Source: Candidatus Hydrogenedentota bacterium (lineage in GTDB: Bacteria > Hydrogenedentota > Hydrogenedentia > Hydrogenedentales > CAITNO01). Taken from it: 64,000 nt of DNA. Position 1 is the stretch's first letter; every line of letters begins with the position of its first letter. Positions 47,406 to 56,308 of this stretch are shown piece by piece. Below the pieces are notes generated by a model, which did not search any database, was not told the origin of the DNA, and worked only from the letters and a program-made list of their open reading frames with translations. The position numbers were made by a program, and so were the translations under genes. The stretch is taken from positions 33,953 to 97,952 of the forward strand of contig JAGPFE010000003.1 in assembly GCA_018056705.1 (NCBI GenBank). Direction: 5' to 3'.

Positions 47406-49061
47406 TTACCGGGCCGATCCGGTGCTCCGGGTAGCGATGAACTGGTCCCATAAATCCCGGCGGATGAAAACCCGCAACAGCACGCCCGGACGGAGCGCCT
47501 GGGTCTCGGAAAAATAACGGTCTCCCAGCTTGTCGGCCAGGGCTCCGGCCACCTCGCTGCCCGCGATAATTACCGGAACCGGCAACGAATCCGGAACCCG
47601 CGTCCAGTACCCTACCCGGCGCAGTTCACGCAGGTACCAGGGCAACGGCCAGTAATCCCCGTTCAGCCGCACCACGTATACCGGCATGTCCTGTCCGTCC
47701 GGGTGCAGGGCGCTCAGGTCGCGTATCCGTTCTTCCAGCTTGCGAATGGCCGAGGTTGTGTGGGCGTACACGTAGGGGTTCCGCGCGTCCGCCGGGTAGA
47801 CCACGTTGCCCAGCCAGGCCTGGCGCGCTTCCCAGGCCATCGCGGCCAGGGTGATCGCGATACCCACTGCCACGGCTGGTTTCCATAAGCGGCCGCACAT
47901 CACCGCGACGCGCGCCGCCCCCACGCCCGCGAGCACGCAGCATAATGCCAGGGGCGTGAGGATGTTCCATGGCGTCTTGTAGGGGGTGAGGGAAAATGCC
48001 CCGAAACTGAGGACGATCCACAGAAACAGGAACCGGACGACGCGGCGATCCGGTTCGGATGGGCCGCGTTCCGCGGGTTGTCTGCCGAAAAACGCGTCCA
48101 CTCCGGCCACGGCCGCCAGGCCGAGTACCGGTGCTTCGCTCCACCGGGGCCCCGCCATCGGCTGGTACCACGTCAACAGGAAAAGGTAGTAATACCAGGG
48201 CTTGTCGTGCATGCCGCTGGATCCCTGTCCTCCCGCGCGGTGGAGATAGGTGGCATAAGCCGTGAGCGCGTGCCACGCGCCCGGAAGATTGGTAAGAAAG
48301 GAAGTATAAAACAGGCCGGACACCAGTACCGCCGATACGAGGGCCAGCATCACGCCGATCCACATGTGCCGTGCCGATGCCTTCAACGCTCCGGGGCGCC
48401 CGGGTGGCGGATCGATCTGCTTCCACGGGTGACCATAGGCCCACGCGGCCACGAAAGATAGCATGCCCGTGAACAGGAAGTACACCACCGTTTCCTTGGT
48501 GGCGTGGGCCAGTCCCATCGAGATACCCAGTCCCAGCCAGGGTAAATGACCACGCGGGTGTCGCCACAGCCACGTAAGGGCAAGGGCTGCCGCCGCGATA
48601 AACAGGGTCAGCAGTATTTCCTGAATGTAATAGCGACTGTAGAACGTTACGCCGTTTGACAGCACCAGGAACCACGCTGCCGCGCCCCCGGCGAAAGGTC
48701 CCGCGCAGGACCACGCCAGCACCCCACCCACGCCGACCAGGAGCGTGCCCGCGAGAGCGGGAACCAGCCGGTACTGGGAGATTTCCGTGTCGGCCAGCGT
48801 GGTCGCGCCCGCCAGTCGCAGCAAGGGCACCGTCAGAAAGTACAGCGTCGGTCCGTGGTGCTCGCCAGGGTCATAGCGGTAGGTCTCCCCTTCGAGCAGG
48901 CGCGCGGTTTTGACCGCCTGGTTCGCTTCGTCTCCGTGAACGACCCGCAGGTCGAGCCACAAGCATCGGGTAACCATGCCGGTCAACAGGGCCGAAATCA
49001 GCAGAACGCCCCCCACCCAGTGCTGCAAGGTGATATGACGCCCCGTCGGGCGATCCGGCAC
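47406..49061 (-). CDS. GT39-like membrane glycosyltransferase, Agl23 (flippase-associated) type
   Basis: A 551-residue protein with about 12 hydrophobic helices. The first periplasmic loop carries the acidic HGDEANQAVKTARLLEG followed by YRYDPGEHHGPTLYFL. This combination matches the family annotated as flippase activity-associated protein Agl23, within the dolichyl/undecaprenyl-phosphate-sugar-dependent GT39/PMT clan. It probably moves a lipid-linked sugar onto an acceptor outside the cytoplasm. It starts 12 bases after the zinc-ribbon gene, so the two are co-transcribed, and gyrB follows behind its own promoter. Confidence 0.75.
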   Translation of the reverse strand: MPDRPTGRHITLQHWVGGVLLISALLTGMVTRCLWLDLRVVHGDEANQAVKTARLLEGETYRYDPGEHHGPTLYFLTVPLLRLAGATTLADTEISQYRLVPALAGTLLVGVGGVLAWSCAGPFAGGAAAWFLVLSNGVTFYSRYYIQEILLTLFIAAAALALTWLWRHPRGHLPWLGLGISMGLAHATKETVVYFLFTGMLSFVAAWAYGHPWKQIDPPPGRPGALKASARHMWIGVMLALVSAVLVSGLFYTSFLTNLPGAWHALTAYATYLHRAGGQGSSGMHDKPWYYYLFLLTWYQPMAGPRWSEAPVLGLAAVAGVDAFFGRQPAERGPSEPDRRVVRFLFLWIVLSFGAFSLTPYKTPWNILTPLALCCVLAGVGAARVAVMCGRLWKPAVAVGIAITLAAMAWEARQAWLGNVVYPADARNPYVYAHTTSAIRKLEERIRDLSALHPDGQDMPVYVVRLNGDYWPLPWYLRELRRVGYWTRVPDSLPVPVIIAGSEVAGALADKLGDRYFSETQALRPGVLLRVFIRRDLWDQFIATRSTGSAR

Positions 49062-49073
49062 GTCGTAGTCCCT

Positions 49074-49886
49074 CTATTCCATTGGGTAGGCCAGCGCGGT
49101 GCCCCGCCAGTCTGTGCCCTGTACCCAGAGCATCCAGCCCCCGTCCGCCTGCTGCTGACCGTTTCCCGCGCCATACTGGTAGGATCCATCGGGCATTTTC
49201 ACGCCAGAGCGGTCCCAGGGCGTGTAGAAGAGTCCTTCACTGTTCAGGACTTCACCACGGATCTCCAGGCCGTTCAGCAGTTTCGCGGCGAAGAGAACCT
49301 CCTGTCCCTGGACCCGCACCGACGCGCAGCCGGCATACTGCTCGCCGTTGATGCCGGTGCTAAACAGCGCATACCGCGCGGTATGCAATGGCGTGATCGT
49401 CGCGTTCATCCGCGCCGTCTGGGCTTCCACTTCAGAGGGCAGGGTATCCACTTGTTTCGCCAGCGCTTCGAAGGGCGCGGCCTTGGCCTGGTCTTCCCAG
49501 TACAGGTGCGGGGTGACGGTTACCACGTTTTCCGTCGAAGCCTGGGGGCTGGTGAGCAGGTTCATGAGACTGCTGGCGTTCAGGCCGAGATAGAGCAGGA
49601 CCAGCACGCCCAGCACGCCAAGCGCGTTCCGAAGGAAGGTGTTGCGCTGTTCGGCCGCGGTTTCCCGTCCCTGCAGGGCTTCATCGGCCTGAAGCCGCAA
49701 CATGCGCTGATCCCGGAGATTGTTTCCGCAGTTCTTGCACAGCAGGGTGCCCTCCGGGTTCACCATGCCGCACTGGGCGCATACGGCATCCGCGTCCAGT
49801 ACCTGGTGTGCCACTCCGCTCCCACCGGGTTGCGGGGACGGTGGCGTGACGGGCTGGGACCCCCGACTGGGCCGCTCTGGTATCAT
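49074..49886 (-). CDS. zinc-ribbon membrane protein of unknown function
   Basis: A 270-residue protein. A Pro-rich start leads to a four-cysteine zinc ribbon (Cys36, Cys39, Cys50 and Cys53, as CAQCG...CKNCG), a linker, one transmembrane helix (about 87-106) and an extracytoplasmic domain of about 160 residues. That domain contains GINGEQYAGCASVRV and GTDWRGTALAYPME and has no known motif. The ribbon would face the cytoplasm. It has its own promoter and shares the transcript with the Agl23-like glycosyltransferase. A GGGAGG site lies close to the ATG. Confidence 0.7.
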   Translation of the reverse strand: MIPERPSRGSQPVTPPSPQPGGSGVAHQVLDADAVCAQCGMVNPEGTLLCKNCGNNLRDQRMLRLQADEALQGRETAAEQRNTFLRNALGVLGVLVLLYLGLNASSLMNLLTSPQASTENVVTVTPHLYWEDQAKAAPFEALAKQVDTLPSEVEAQTARMNATITPLHTARYALFSTGINGEQYAGCASVRVQGQEVLFAAKLLNGLEIRGEVLNSEGLFYTPWDRSGVKMPDGSYQYGAGNGQQQADGGWMLWVQGTDWRGTALAYPME

Positions 49887-49905
49887 TCAAACCTCCCGCG
49901 GTCGC

Positions 49906-49934
49906 TTTTTACACTTTCTGCCAACTCTTGTCAA
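49906..49934 (-). promoter_or_regulatory. promoter of the zinc-ribbon/glycosyltransferase pair
   Basis: On the minus strand, a perfect TTGACA (49929-49934) and TAAAAA (49906-49911) are 17 bases apart, about 20 bases before the ATG. A second TTGACA lies 24 bases upstream. The two are direct repeats in an AT-rich island, so a second promoter or a regulator half-site is possible. Confidence 0.65.
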
Positions 49935-50032
49935 TATATTTTAATCGAATTGTCAAGAAATTGCAATTATTTTTTGCGTGAAACCTGAAATAGCGCCTTT
50001 TTATTAGTTGCGGTGGGCGCCATGGGTTGCCG

Positions 50033-51190
50033 TTATCGCCTCAGGCGGAATAATCCTGCATGGCGACGCCGGTTCCGGCTGGCATACGCCTGGGTAATCG
50101 GGTCCAGGGCGGTTTCCGGGGATGCCACCGGAAGGGATACGGTTTCGTCGGTCTCGGATCGGGGCGCGGGGAGCGCGTCCCGGGACGACGGGCGGGCTGG
50201 TTCAATGCGGGCCACTGGGGAGGGTGGAATTACCACGGGTTCCCGTCGGAACCACTCCACGGGTTCTTCGTTTTCCGGGTCCGGCTCCTGTTTTGGCTTA
50301 CGATTCGGTAACAGGGAATAGCCGATGATGTCTCCGAGGTCAAGGAAGAAAGCGATCAGCAGGAAAAAGATTTCCTTGAAGCCCACGTGGCGATAATCAA
50401 AGAGATTGGCAAACACCGCGAACAGGGGACTGTCCAACTTGACGACCGGGGGGAGCGGAACACCGCTGAACGCCGCGAAGTCCTTGAGCACTACCCGCAG
50501 TTGCGCCTGTACCTGGTCGATATCTTCCAGCGACGCCATGGCGGCGGTCCGCAGCAGATCGTCCGCCTGTTTCTTGATTTCCATGGCCCGGTCAATCTGT
50601 TCCAGATCCACGGAGGCGGTTTTCTGCAACAGGTTGAGCTTGTAATCTTCTTCTTTCGCGTACTGGCCGTATCCCGCGGGTGCTTTCCGCAATCCCTTGA
50701 TTTCCGACTCCAGTTCCCCTTCCTGTTTCGCGATGTCCCGCATGAGGGTGACGCGCCGTTCTTCCAGTTTGGCTACCGCTTCGGCCATGAAGGCTTCATA
50801 GGCGCCCCGCACCCGGTCCGCCGAATACCGCAGGTAGAATTCCCGGTCCGCCGTCCGGTACAGCACGTCCATGTTGAACACGATGGAGATGAATGCGGTG
50901 ATGGTCATGCCGGCCAGCCCGGCTATGCCCAGGCGCTTGTGTCCGTCGATGACGGCCAGTTTCATGGCGAAGAGCATCAACCCGATGGCCACCGACAGAC
51001 CGAGGGCGATGATGGAACAGTTCCATAATCCGAGCGGCGTGGGGATGGGTACCTTGGGTTCCGGGAGGATGGAGTCATTCAGGCTGGCATAAGTGGTATA
51101 CATGGATACCACCGTCAGCAGCATCATGGCCGGGGTCAGCAGCAACCTGATTTTAAGACTCAACCCCGCGGATTCCGCATGACTGCCCAT
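50033..51190 (-). CDS. multi-pass membrane protein with a long coiled coil, unknown function
   Basis: A 385-residue protein. Three hydrophobic helices near the start (about 15-33, 56-80, 88-110) are followed by a charged helical stretch (about 115-245, rich in K/E/R/Q with heptad-like spacing) that should form a coiled coil. A fourth helix (about 283-303, FFLLIAFFLDLGDIIG) and a Pro/Glu-rich disordered tail follow. This layout recalls DUF4407-type proteins, but I cannot confirm that. The start at 51190 was chosen for AAGGA 7 bases upstream; an upstream in-frame extension lacks coding character. Confidence 0.68.
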   Translation of the reverse strand: MGSHAESAGLSLKIRLLLTPAMMLLTVVSMYTTYASLNDSILPEPKVPIPTPLGLWNCSIIALGLSVAIGLMLFAMKLAVIDGHKRLGIAGLAGMTITAFISIVFNMDVLYRTADREFYLRYSADRVRGAYEAFMAEAVAKLEERRVTLMRDIAKQEGELESEIKGLRKAPAGYGQYAKEEDYKLNLLQKTASVDLEQIDRAMEIKKQADDLLRTAAMASLEDIDQVQAQLRVVLKDFAAFSGVPLPPVVKLDSPLFAVFANLFDYRHVGFKEIFFLLIAFFLDLGDIIGYSLLPNRKPKQEPDPENEEPVEWFRREPVVIPPSPVARIEPARPSSRDALPAPRSETDETVSLPVASPETALDPITQAYASRNRRRHAGLFRLRR

Positions 51191-51333
51191 ACGATGTTCC
51201 TTATCGGCACGCGAAGCGGCCCCGATCGCTACAGCGACGGAAAACACACACACGCCTGTCCACGCGACGCAGATACTTCCGATTCTTTTTTATCGTATAT
51301 GACGTCTGGGGGAGAAAAGTTTCTGGGAAATGC

Positions 51334-52596
51334 TTACCGGAGTGGATAGATTACCGCGCCGGTAGGGAGCTTGGGGAAGAAATACGTGGATTTCTGGGGC
51401 ATGGGTTCGCCCGTTTCGGCACAGGCCCGGATCTGGTCGGGTGGCGTGGATCGCAACAGAAACGCCACGGTGGCCCTGCCGCCGACCGCGGCGGCGATCG
51501 CTTTGCCCGCGTCTTTTTCATATTCCAGGGCAAGGTCGGAAGGAACGCCGAGCAACCGTTCCAGTACACCTCCGTGGAGCAGGGCCACGTCGAGGTTCCG
51601 CCACGCTTCGTGCCGGCTCGTGCCCAGCAGGGCTGTCCGGTCTCCCCGGAATGTGAGCAACCACGCGGTGCCATCCGGCCATACCATGCCGAAGCACCCC
51701 GGACCGGTCGCGGTCTCCACCTGGTCGGCAAGGTGTTCCATGGCCACGGTTTCAAGGGTAAACCAGGGTTCCAGCGCGGCCCGGACGGTGGCCTGGTCTA
51801 AGGAGTGGGTCACCGGAACCAGGCGATGGGTGGGATACACGGCAAGACCTTGATCTTCGAAGGCCACGAAACCCATCAGGGTGTAATCCCAGGGTTGATG
51901 GCCGTCTGTCAGCCCGGTCTGGACCCTCATTTCGTCCCGGTAGGCGCAGGCGGTACGAAATCGGTGGTGTCCATCAGCGATATAAAGAGTCTGTTTTTCC
52001 AGGGAGGAGGGATCCAGCACCGTTTGTGGAACGCGCCACAGGTCCTGGCGGGTACCTTCGAAGGTGGTGAAGACGGCATCGGGAGGGCGGTTGAGCTGGG
52101 CGTCGAAAACGGACTGGATCCGCCGGTCCGGATCGGCATACAGGGCAAACACCGCGCCCGGCACGGCTTCCACCGACCGGATGAGCCTGAGCCGGTCTTC
52201 GAAGGGCTTGTCGAAGGTGCGTTCATGGCCGAGAATCCGGTTTTCCCCGGCCTCGGGCAGTTTTACCCGGGCAAAGAAGGCGTGACGGGTTTTCGCGACA
52301 CCCCGGGGATCGACAAACTGCTGGCGCAAGAGGTACCACGACGGCTCCGGGTCCTGTTTCAGGGCCTTATCGGCAATCCACTGCCGGAAAATCCGTGCTG
52401 CCACCGCGTACGGGTCCGACTCGTCCCCGGTGGCCCGGGGCAGAATGACGTACGTCATATTGTAGGGATTGCGCCGCGCGAGTTCTTCCCGTTCCGCGGG
52501 GGAAATCACGTCGTAGGGTGGCGTGATGACCTCGTCCAGGGATCCGGTTACCGTGGGATCGAACCGTAGCGCGCGAAACGGAGCGATAAGCGTCAT
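51334..52596 (-). CDS. DUF1015-family protein
   Basis: A 420-residue soluble protein. Its opening (APFRALRFDP, then VITPPYDVISPAE, then NPYNMTYVILP) and the inner IADGHHRFRTACAYRDEM are hallmarks of the DUF1015 family. The function is not established, though the IADGHHR motif suggests a catalytic or nucleotide-binding role. An AAGGAAA site precedes the ATG. It lies between the coiled-coil protein and the GT39-TPR gene on the same strand, with gaps of 143 and 83 bp, so operon membership is unclear. Confidence 0.85.
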   Translation of the reverse strand: MTLIAPFRALRFDPTVTGSLDEVITPPYDVISPAEREELARRNPYNMTYVILPRATGDESDPYAVAARIFRQWIADKALKQDPEPSWYLLRQQFVDPRGVAKTRHAFFARVKLPEAGENRILGHERTFDKPFEDRLRLIRSVEAVPGAVFALYADPDRRIQSVFDAQLNRPPDAVFTTFEGTRQDLWRVPQTVLDPSSLEKQTLYIADGHHRFRTACAYRDEMRVQTGLTDGHQPWDYTLMGFVAFEDQGLAVYPTHRLVPVTHSLDQATVRAALEPWFTLETVAMEHLADQVETATGPGCFGMVWPDGTAWLLTFRGDRTALLGTSRHEAWRNLDVALLHGGVLERLLGVPSDLALEYEKDAGKAIAAAVGGRATVAFLLRSTPPDQIRACAETGEPMPQKSTYFFPKLPTGAVIYPLR

Positions 52597-52679
52597 GCCA
52601 GCATTTCCTTAGCAGATAGGGAGTGCTTTACAGCCCGGAGTATGGCCATATTTTACGCGTGCCAGGGGAACGTGGTCAA

Positions 52680-55268
52680 TCATGGTGCGGCGTTTTCATG
52701 TTTTTCTAGAATTTCTCGAAGTGGTGGGGGAATGGGAATGCCCTGTCGCTCCAGGTCGCGCGCCTGTTCCCGCGCGAGATCGCGCTTGCCCTCGAACAAT
52801 GCCCGGAACAGGCCATCGTACTTGGCCGCCAGGTCGGGCGCGACGGCGGTCGCGTCCTGGTACCACCTTTTCGCTTCCTCGAAGTCTCCCCGCATCAGCG
52901 CGAGCAGCACCCGATTGCCCAGCACGCCCGGATCCCGGCCAAGGCCTGCCCGGTCACAGGCGTCCAGGGTATCCCACGCGCCGCGCGTGTCGCCCGTCAG
53001 GGTCAGCGCGTAGGCCAGGGTGGGCAGCGCTTCGCGGAAATCGGGGTCCAGTTCCAGGGTTTCGCGCAATCGCCGGGCCGCCTGGAAGGCGTCTCCCCGA
53101 CCCATGGCGGCGAGACCGTCGCGGAAGGCCCTGGTGGCGGCCAGCACCTTCGCCGTGACCGCGGGTTCCTGGAAAGCCAGGGTTTCCCGCAGTCGACGGG
53201 TTACCGGGCCGTAATCCGGTCGTCGTCGGACGGCTTCTTCCAGCAGGGTCTTTGCCGCCTCGGGCTGGACGGTCGCGGTCAGTAACCCCGCTTCCAGGCA
53301 GGCAATGCCATTTCTGGCATCCAGCCGGGCGGCTTCCGCGAAGCCCTCCCGGGCGAGGTCTTCGTGCCCGTTTTTCAGGTAACCGTAACTGTCCCACATT
53401 TTCCGGATCGCGAGACCGGCCTGGCGCGACTCGTCCGTGTTTCCGGCTGTCAGCGCGTCGATAAGTCCCGCGTACAGTTCACCCGCGAAGGCGCTGCGGG
53501 TTTGCAGGGCGTGGAGCAGGGCGAGGGCTTCATCAACGTGTTTCGCGAGCCCCATGGCCAGCGCGTAATCGCCCAGGGCGCGCATGGTTTCGTGGTCCAG
53601 GTCTGCCGCGAGATTCCGGGGTATGGGGTCCCCATTCCCGGGAAGGGATTCAGAGGACGCGGTCTCCGCGGGTACGCGCCAGAGCCACAGCGGTTCTACC
53701 GTGGGAAAGACGGCGCGGGGTCGCTGGGTGCCGGGGAATTCGCGTAGCACGGCGGCGACTGGTTCTGGATGCGTGTCACTGAAATAATCGCCGGCGACGA
53801 GTACCCACAGGGCGGCGTCGGGGGCGGGGTCATGGGTTGTGGCCTGCCAGTACCGCCACCAGTTCATCACGGCCCGGAGGGCTTCCGGCGTTTCCGCGGC
53901 GGCCGTGGGGAGCGTCCAGGTCCGGATGTCGGGATCCAGTCGGACGTTCAGCAGGAACACGTCGCGCCAGGTGTGGTTGACTACCACGAGGACATCCGTT
54001 TCGGGGCGCGCTTCCCGGGCGAGGAGCCTGGCGGGACCACGCCAGTCTGTCCGCCAGGGCCCGGGCCACGTCAACAGGCCGCAGAGGATGAGCCCCGAGA
54101 GTAATCCCGCCGCGGCGACGCGACCGGATCGGCCCGCCTGTCCCCCCATGGCCAGGCCACACAGCAGGTACAGGGCCAGCGAGGCGTGTACCGAGTAGCG
54201 GGGCATCATGCAGGGCCGCCATGCCAGGGACAGACCATACAGCACCAGGGGAGGCAAGACCAGCCATGCCAGGAGCAGACCGGTAAAAAACCGCAGGTCA
54301 GGGGTGCCCGCGCGACGGAAGCGCAGCAGAAAATGCCCCACGACGGCCACGGCCGTCACGGCATACCACAGGGCCACCGCGCCGGTGACGGGCAGGTGGG
54401 TCGCGGCATCGAGGGACCTGCCCAAGGAACCCCAGTCTACCTGCCAGGTCCAGCGGGGCACGTCATCCCACAAAATATCCGCGATGACCTGGAACAGGTT
54501 CGGCGCGCGCATCCAGGACTCGGTGGTTTCACGGGGCCAGAACCGCACGGATGCCACGTAGACCAGGGAGGGCGTGATCAGGGCCGCCATGAGCAGGCCT
54601 CGCGTCAGCCAGAGCCAGACGGCCCGCGGTCGCGCGAAAAACAGGTGGACTCCCTGGACCATGGCCACGAGCGGCGCGAAGGGATGAGTCCAGGACAGGG
54701 CCAGCGTGGCCCCCGCCCATGTCAACAGGGCCATTCGCCGTCCGCGGACGGACGATCCGGGATCCGTCCGGAGACTCTCCACCCAGGCCCCCATGGACAA
54801 CGCGGCCAGCGGCACGAACAGCGCGTACATCCGGATGCCCATGCCATGCTGCCCATGAACGGGAGACAGGACAAAGCACAGCGCGGCGACCAGGCCGCCG
54901 ATCCAACCCGCCCTCGGACGAAGGATGAGAAACAGCAGGGGCGCGGTCCACGCGTTCAGCAGGGCTGAGAGCAACCGCAGGCCGAAGGCATCCGCTGACA
55001 CGTACTGCCACCACAGGTATTCCAGGGAGTAATACAACGGCAGGGTAGCGGGATCCAGCGTCCGGTTGAGCCGCAGAAAAGCCGTGAGCGATGGCGCGTC
55101 CAGGTGCGTTACACTGGTGTACTCGTCCCACCAGAGCGACTCCTGGGTCCCCCCGGCCAGCCGGGGTACCAGGGCCAGGCCATAGAGCGCCACGCAGATC
55201 AGCACGATGCCGACGGATGCTTTCCATCGCGTCGGCCCCGTTGAGCCTTCAGTCCGCGGGTGATTCAC
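52680..55268 (-). CDS. GT39-like membrane glycosyltransferase with a C-terminal TPR region
   Basis: A protein of about 862 residues. The N-terminal half has about 11-12 hydrophobic helices, with the acidic WWDEYTSVTHLD in the first outer loop, the usual mark of GT39/ArnT-like enzymes that use lipid-linked sugars. The C-terminal third (about 600-862) is soluble and made of helical TPR-like repeats (for example AARLDARNGIACLEAGLL, ARRLRETLELDPDFREALP, TLAYALTLTGDTRGAWDTL). The GTG at 55268 lies behind GAGGAAAGG; an ATG at 55292 would add 8 residues. The acceptor is unknown. Confidence 0.76.
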   Translation of the reverse strand: MNHPRTEGSTGPTRWKASVGIVLICVALYGLALVPRLAGGTQESLWWDEYTSVTHLDAPSLTAFLRLNRTLDPATLPLYYSLEYLWWQYVSADAFGLRLLSALLNAWTAPLLFLILRPRAGWIGGLVAALCFVLSPVHGQHGMGIRMYALFVPLAALSMGAWVESLRTDPGSSVRGRRMALLTWAGATLALSWTHPFAPLVAMVQGVHLFFARPRAVWLWLTRGLLMAALITPSLVYVASVRFWPRETTESWMRAPNLFQVIADILWDDVPRWTWQVDWGSLGRSLDAATHLPVTGAVALWYAVTAVAVVGHFLLRFRRAGTPDLRFFTGLLLAWLVLPPLVLYGLSLAWRPCMMPRYSVHASLALYLLCGLAMGGQAGRSGRVAAAGLLSGLILCGLLTWPGPWRTDWRGPARLLAREARPETDVLVVVNHTWRDVFLLNVRLDPDIRTWTLPTAAAETPEALRAVMNWWRYWQATTHDPAPDAALWVLVAGDYFSDTHPEPVAAVLREFPGTQRPRAVFPTVEPLWLWRVPAETASSESLPGNGDPIPRNLAADLDHETMRALGDYALAMGLAKHVDEALALLHALQTRSAFAGELYAGLIDALTAGNTDESRQAGLAIRKMWDSYGYLKNGHEDLAREGFAEAARLDARNGIACLEAGLLTATVQPEAAKTLLEEAVRRRPDYGPVTRRLRETLAFQEPAVTAKVLAATRAFRDGLAAMGRGDAFQAARRLRETLELDPDFREALPTLAYALTLTGDTRGAWDTLDACDRAGLGRDPGVLGNRVLLALMRGDFEEAKRWYQDATAVAPDLAAKYDGLFRALFEGKRDLAREQARDLERQGIPIPPPLREILEKHENAAP

Positions 55269-55343
55269 GATACCCTTTCCTCGGAGACGCATTACTCGCG
55301 GAGGCCAGTATACCGCCGTTGAACCGGTGCCCGGAAAGGGGGA

Positions 55344-56291
55344 TCAACCCGTTCCGGCCGCGGGAGCAGGAGGGCAGGGAGACGTGGGTTCGGGCAGCGC
55401 GAATCGCGACCCCAGGGCCGCGGCGATAATGGCCATGCCCACCCATCCCCAGGCATCGGGCGGCTGATCGAACAGGACAGCGTCGAACAGGGCCGCCCAG
55501 AGCATCTGCGAGAGCCCCACGAGGGCGACAGGTCCCGGCTTGCCGGCCTGGTAAGCCGCGGTCATGAACAGTTGCCCCCCCGTGCCCGTAATGCCAACCG
55601 CCAGCAGGGAAAGCATGGAAGCGGCCATCTGGTTCGACCACGCGCAGGGTGAACGGGAACTCACTACCCCCGCGAGCACCGCGGTACCGCTGATGACCGT
55701 GGCGGTCAACGAGAAATGGGCCACCACGCTCAGGGGATGAAATCCGCCGGTGCGGCTGAGACTGATCATGGCCACGGCCACCAGCACCGATCCCGTGAGC
55801 GCGACAACCAGGGGAACCAGCGGCGTGTGGAAACCGGGACGGTGCATGATCGTCACGCCGCCCAGCGCGGCGGCCAGCAAGCCAAGTTGTCGAACCGAAG
55901 GCGGATGACGATCCAGTAACGCGGCGATCAGGGTGATCCACAGGGGGCTCAGGGCGAAGATGACCACCGTGTCCGCCACGGGTAGCCGGCTCAGGCTGTA
56001 GAACGTGCACAGCAGGGACACTCCCCCGAAAGTTCCCCGCGCCCACAGGGTCCACCCGCCCCCCGGAAAGACCAGCGGTATGCCGCGCCACCACGCGACA
56101 ATAACCACAACGCCCGCCATGACCGCGCACCGCGTGAAAGCCACAACCGGCCATGGCCATGTCTCGCGGACGCCATGGGCCGCCGCGCCCATCACGGAGA
56201 ACAGGAGGGCGGCCATGGCCATCTGCCACAAGGGGCTACCCTGGAAAGGGATACGCGTCAATCCGACGCGGGGGGAAGTATTCCTGGTCAT
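55344..56291 (-). CDS. EamA/DMT-superfamily transporter
   Basis: A 315-residue protein with ten hydrophobic helices in two EamA repeats (about 20-150 and 165-300). Family stretches such as FYSLSRLPVADTVVIFALSP and the matching second-half PGPVALVGLSQMLWAALFDAVLF are visible. It probably exports a small metabolite; the substrate is unknown. It follows the quinone oxidoreductase by 17 bases and is likely in the same operon. Confidence 0.85.
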   Translation of the reverse strand: MTRNTSPRVGLTRIPFQGSPLWQMAMAALLFSVMGAAAHGVRETWPWPVVAFTRCAVMAGVVVIVAWWRGIPLVFPGGGWTLWARGTFGGVSLLCTFYSLSRLPVADTVVIFALSPLWITLIAALLDRHPPSVRQLGLLAAALGGVTIMHRPGFHTPLVPLVVALTGSVLVAVAMISLSRTGGFHPLSVVAHFSLTATVISGTAVLAGVVSSRSPCAWSNQMAASMLSLLAVGITGTGGQLFMTAAYQAGKPGPVALVGLSQMLWAALFDAVLFDQPPDAWGWVGMAIIAAALGSRFALPEPTSPCPPAPAAGTG

Positions 56292-56308
56292 CGGCCTGGA
56301 CTTACGGT

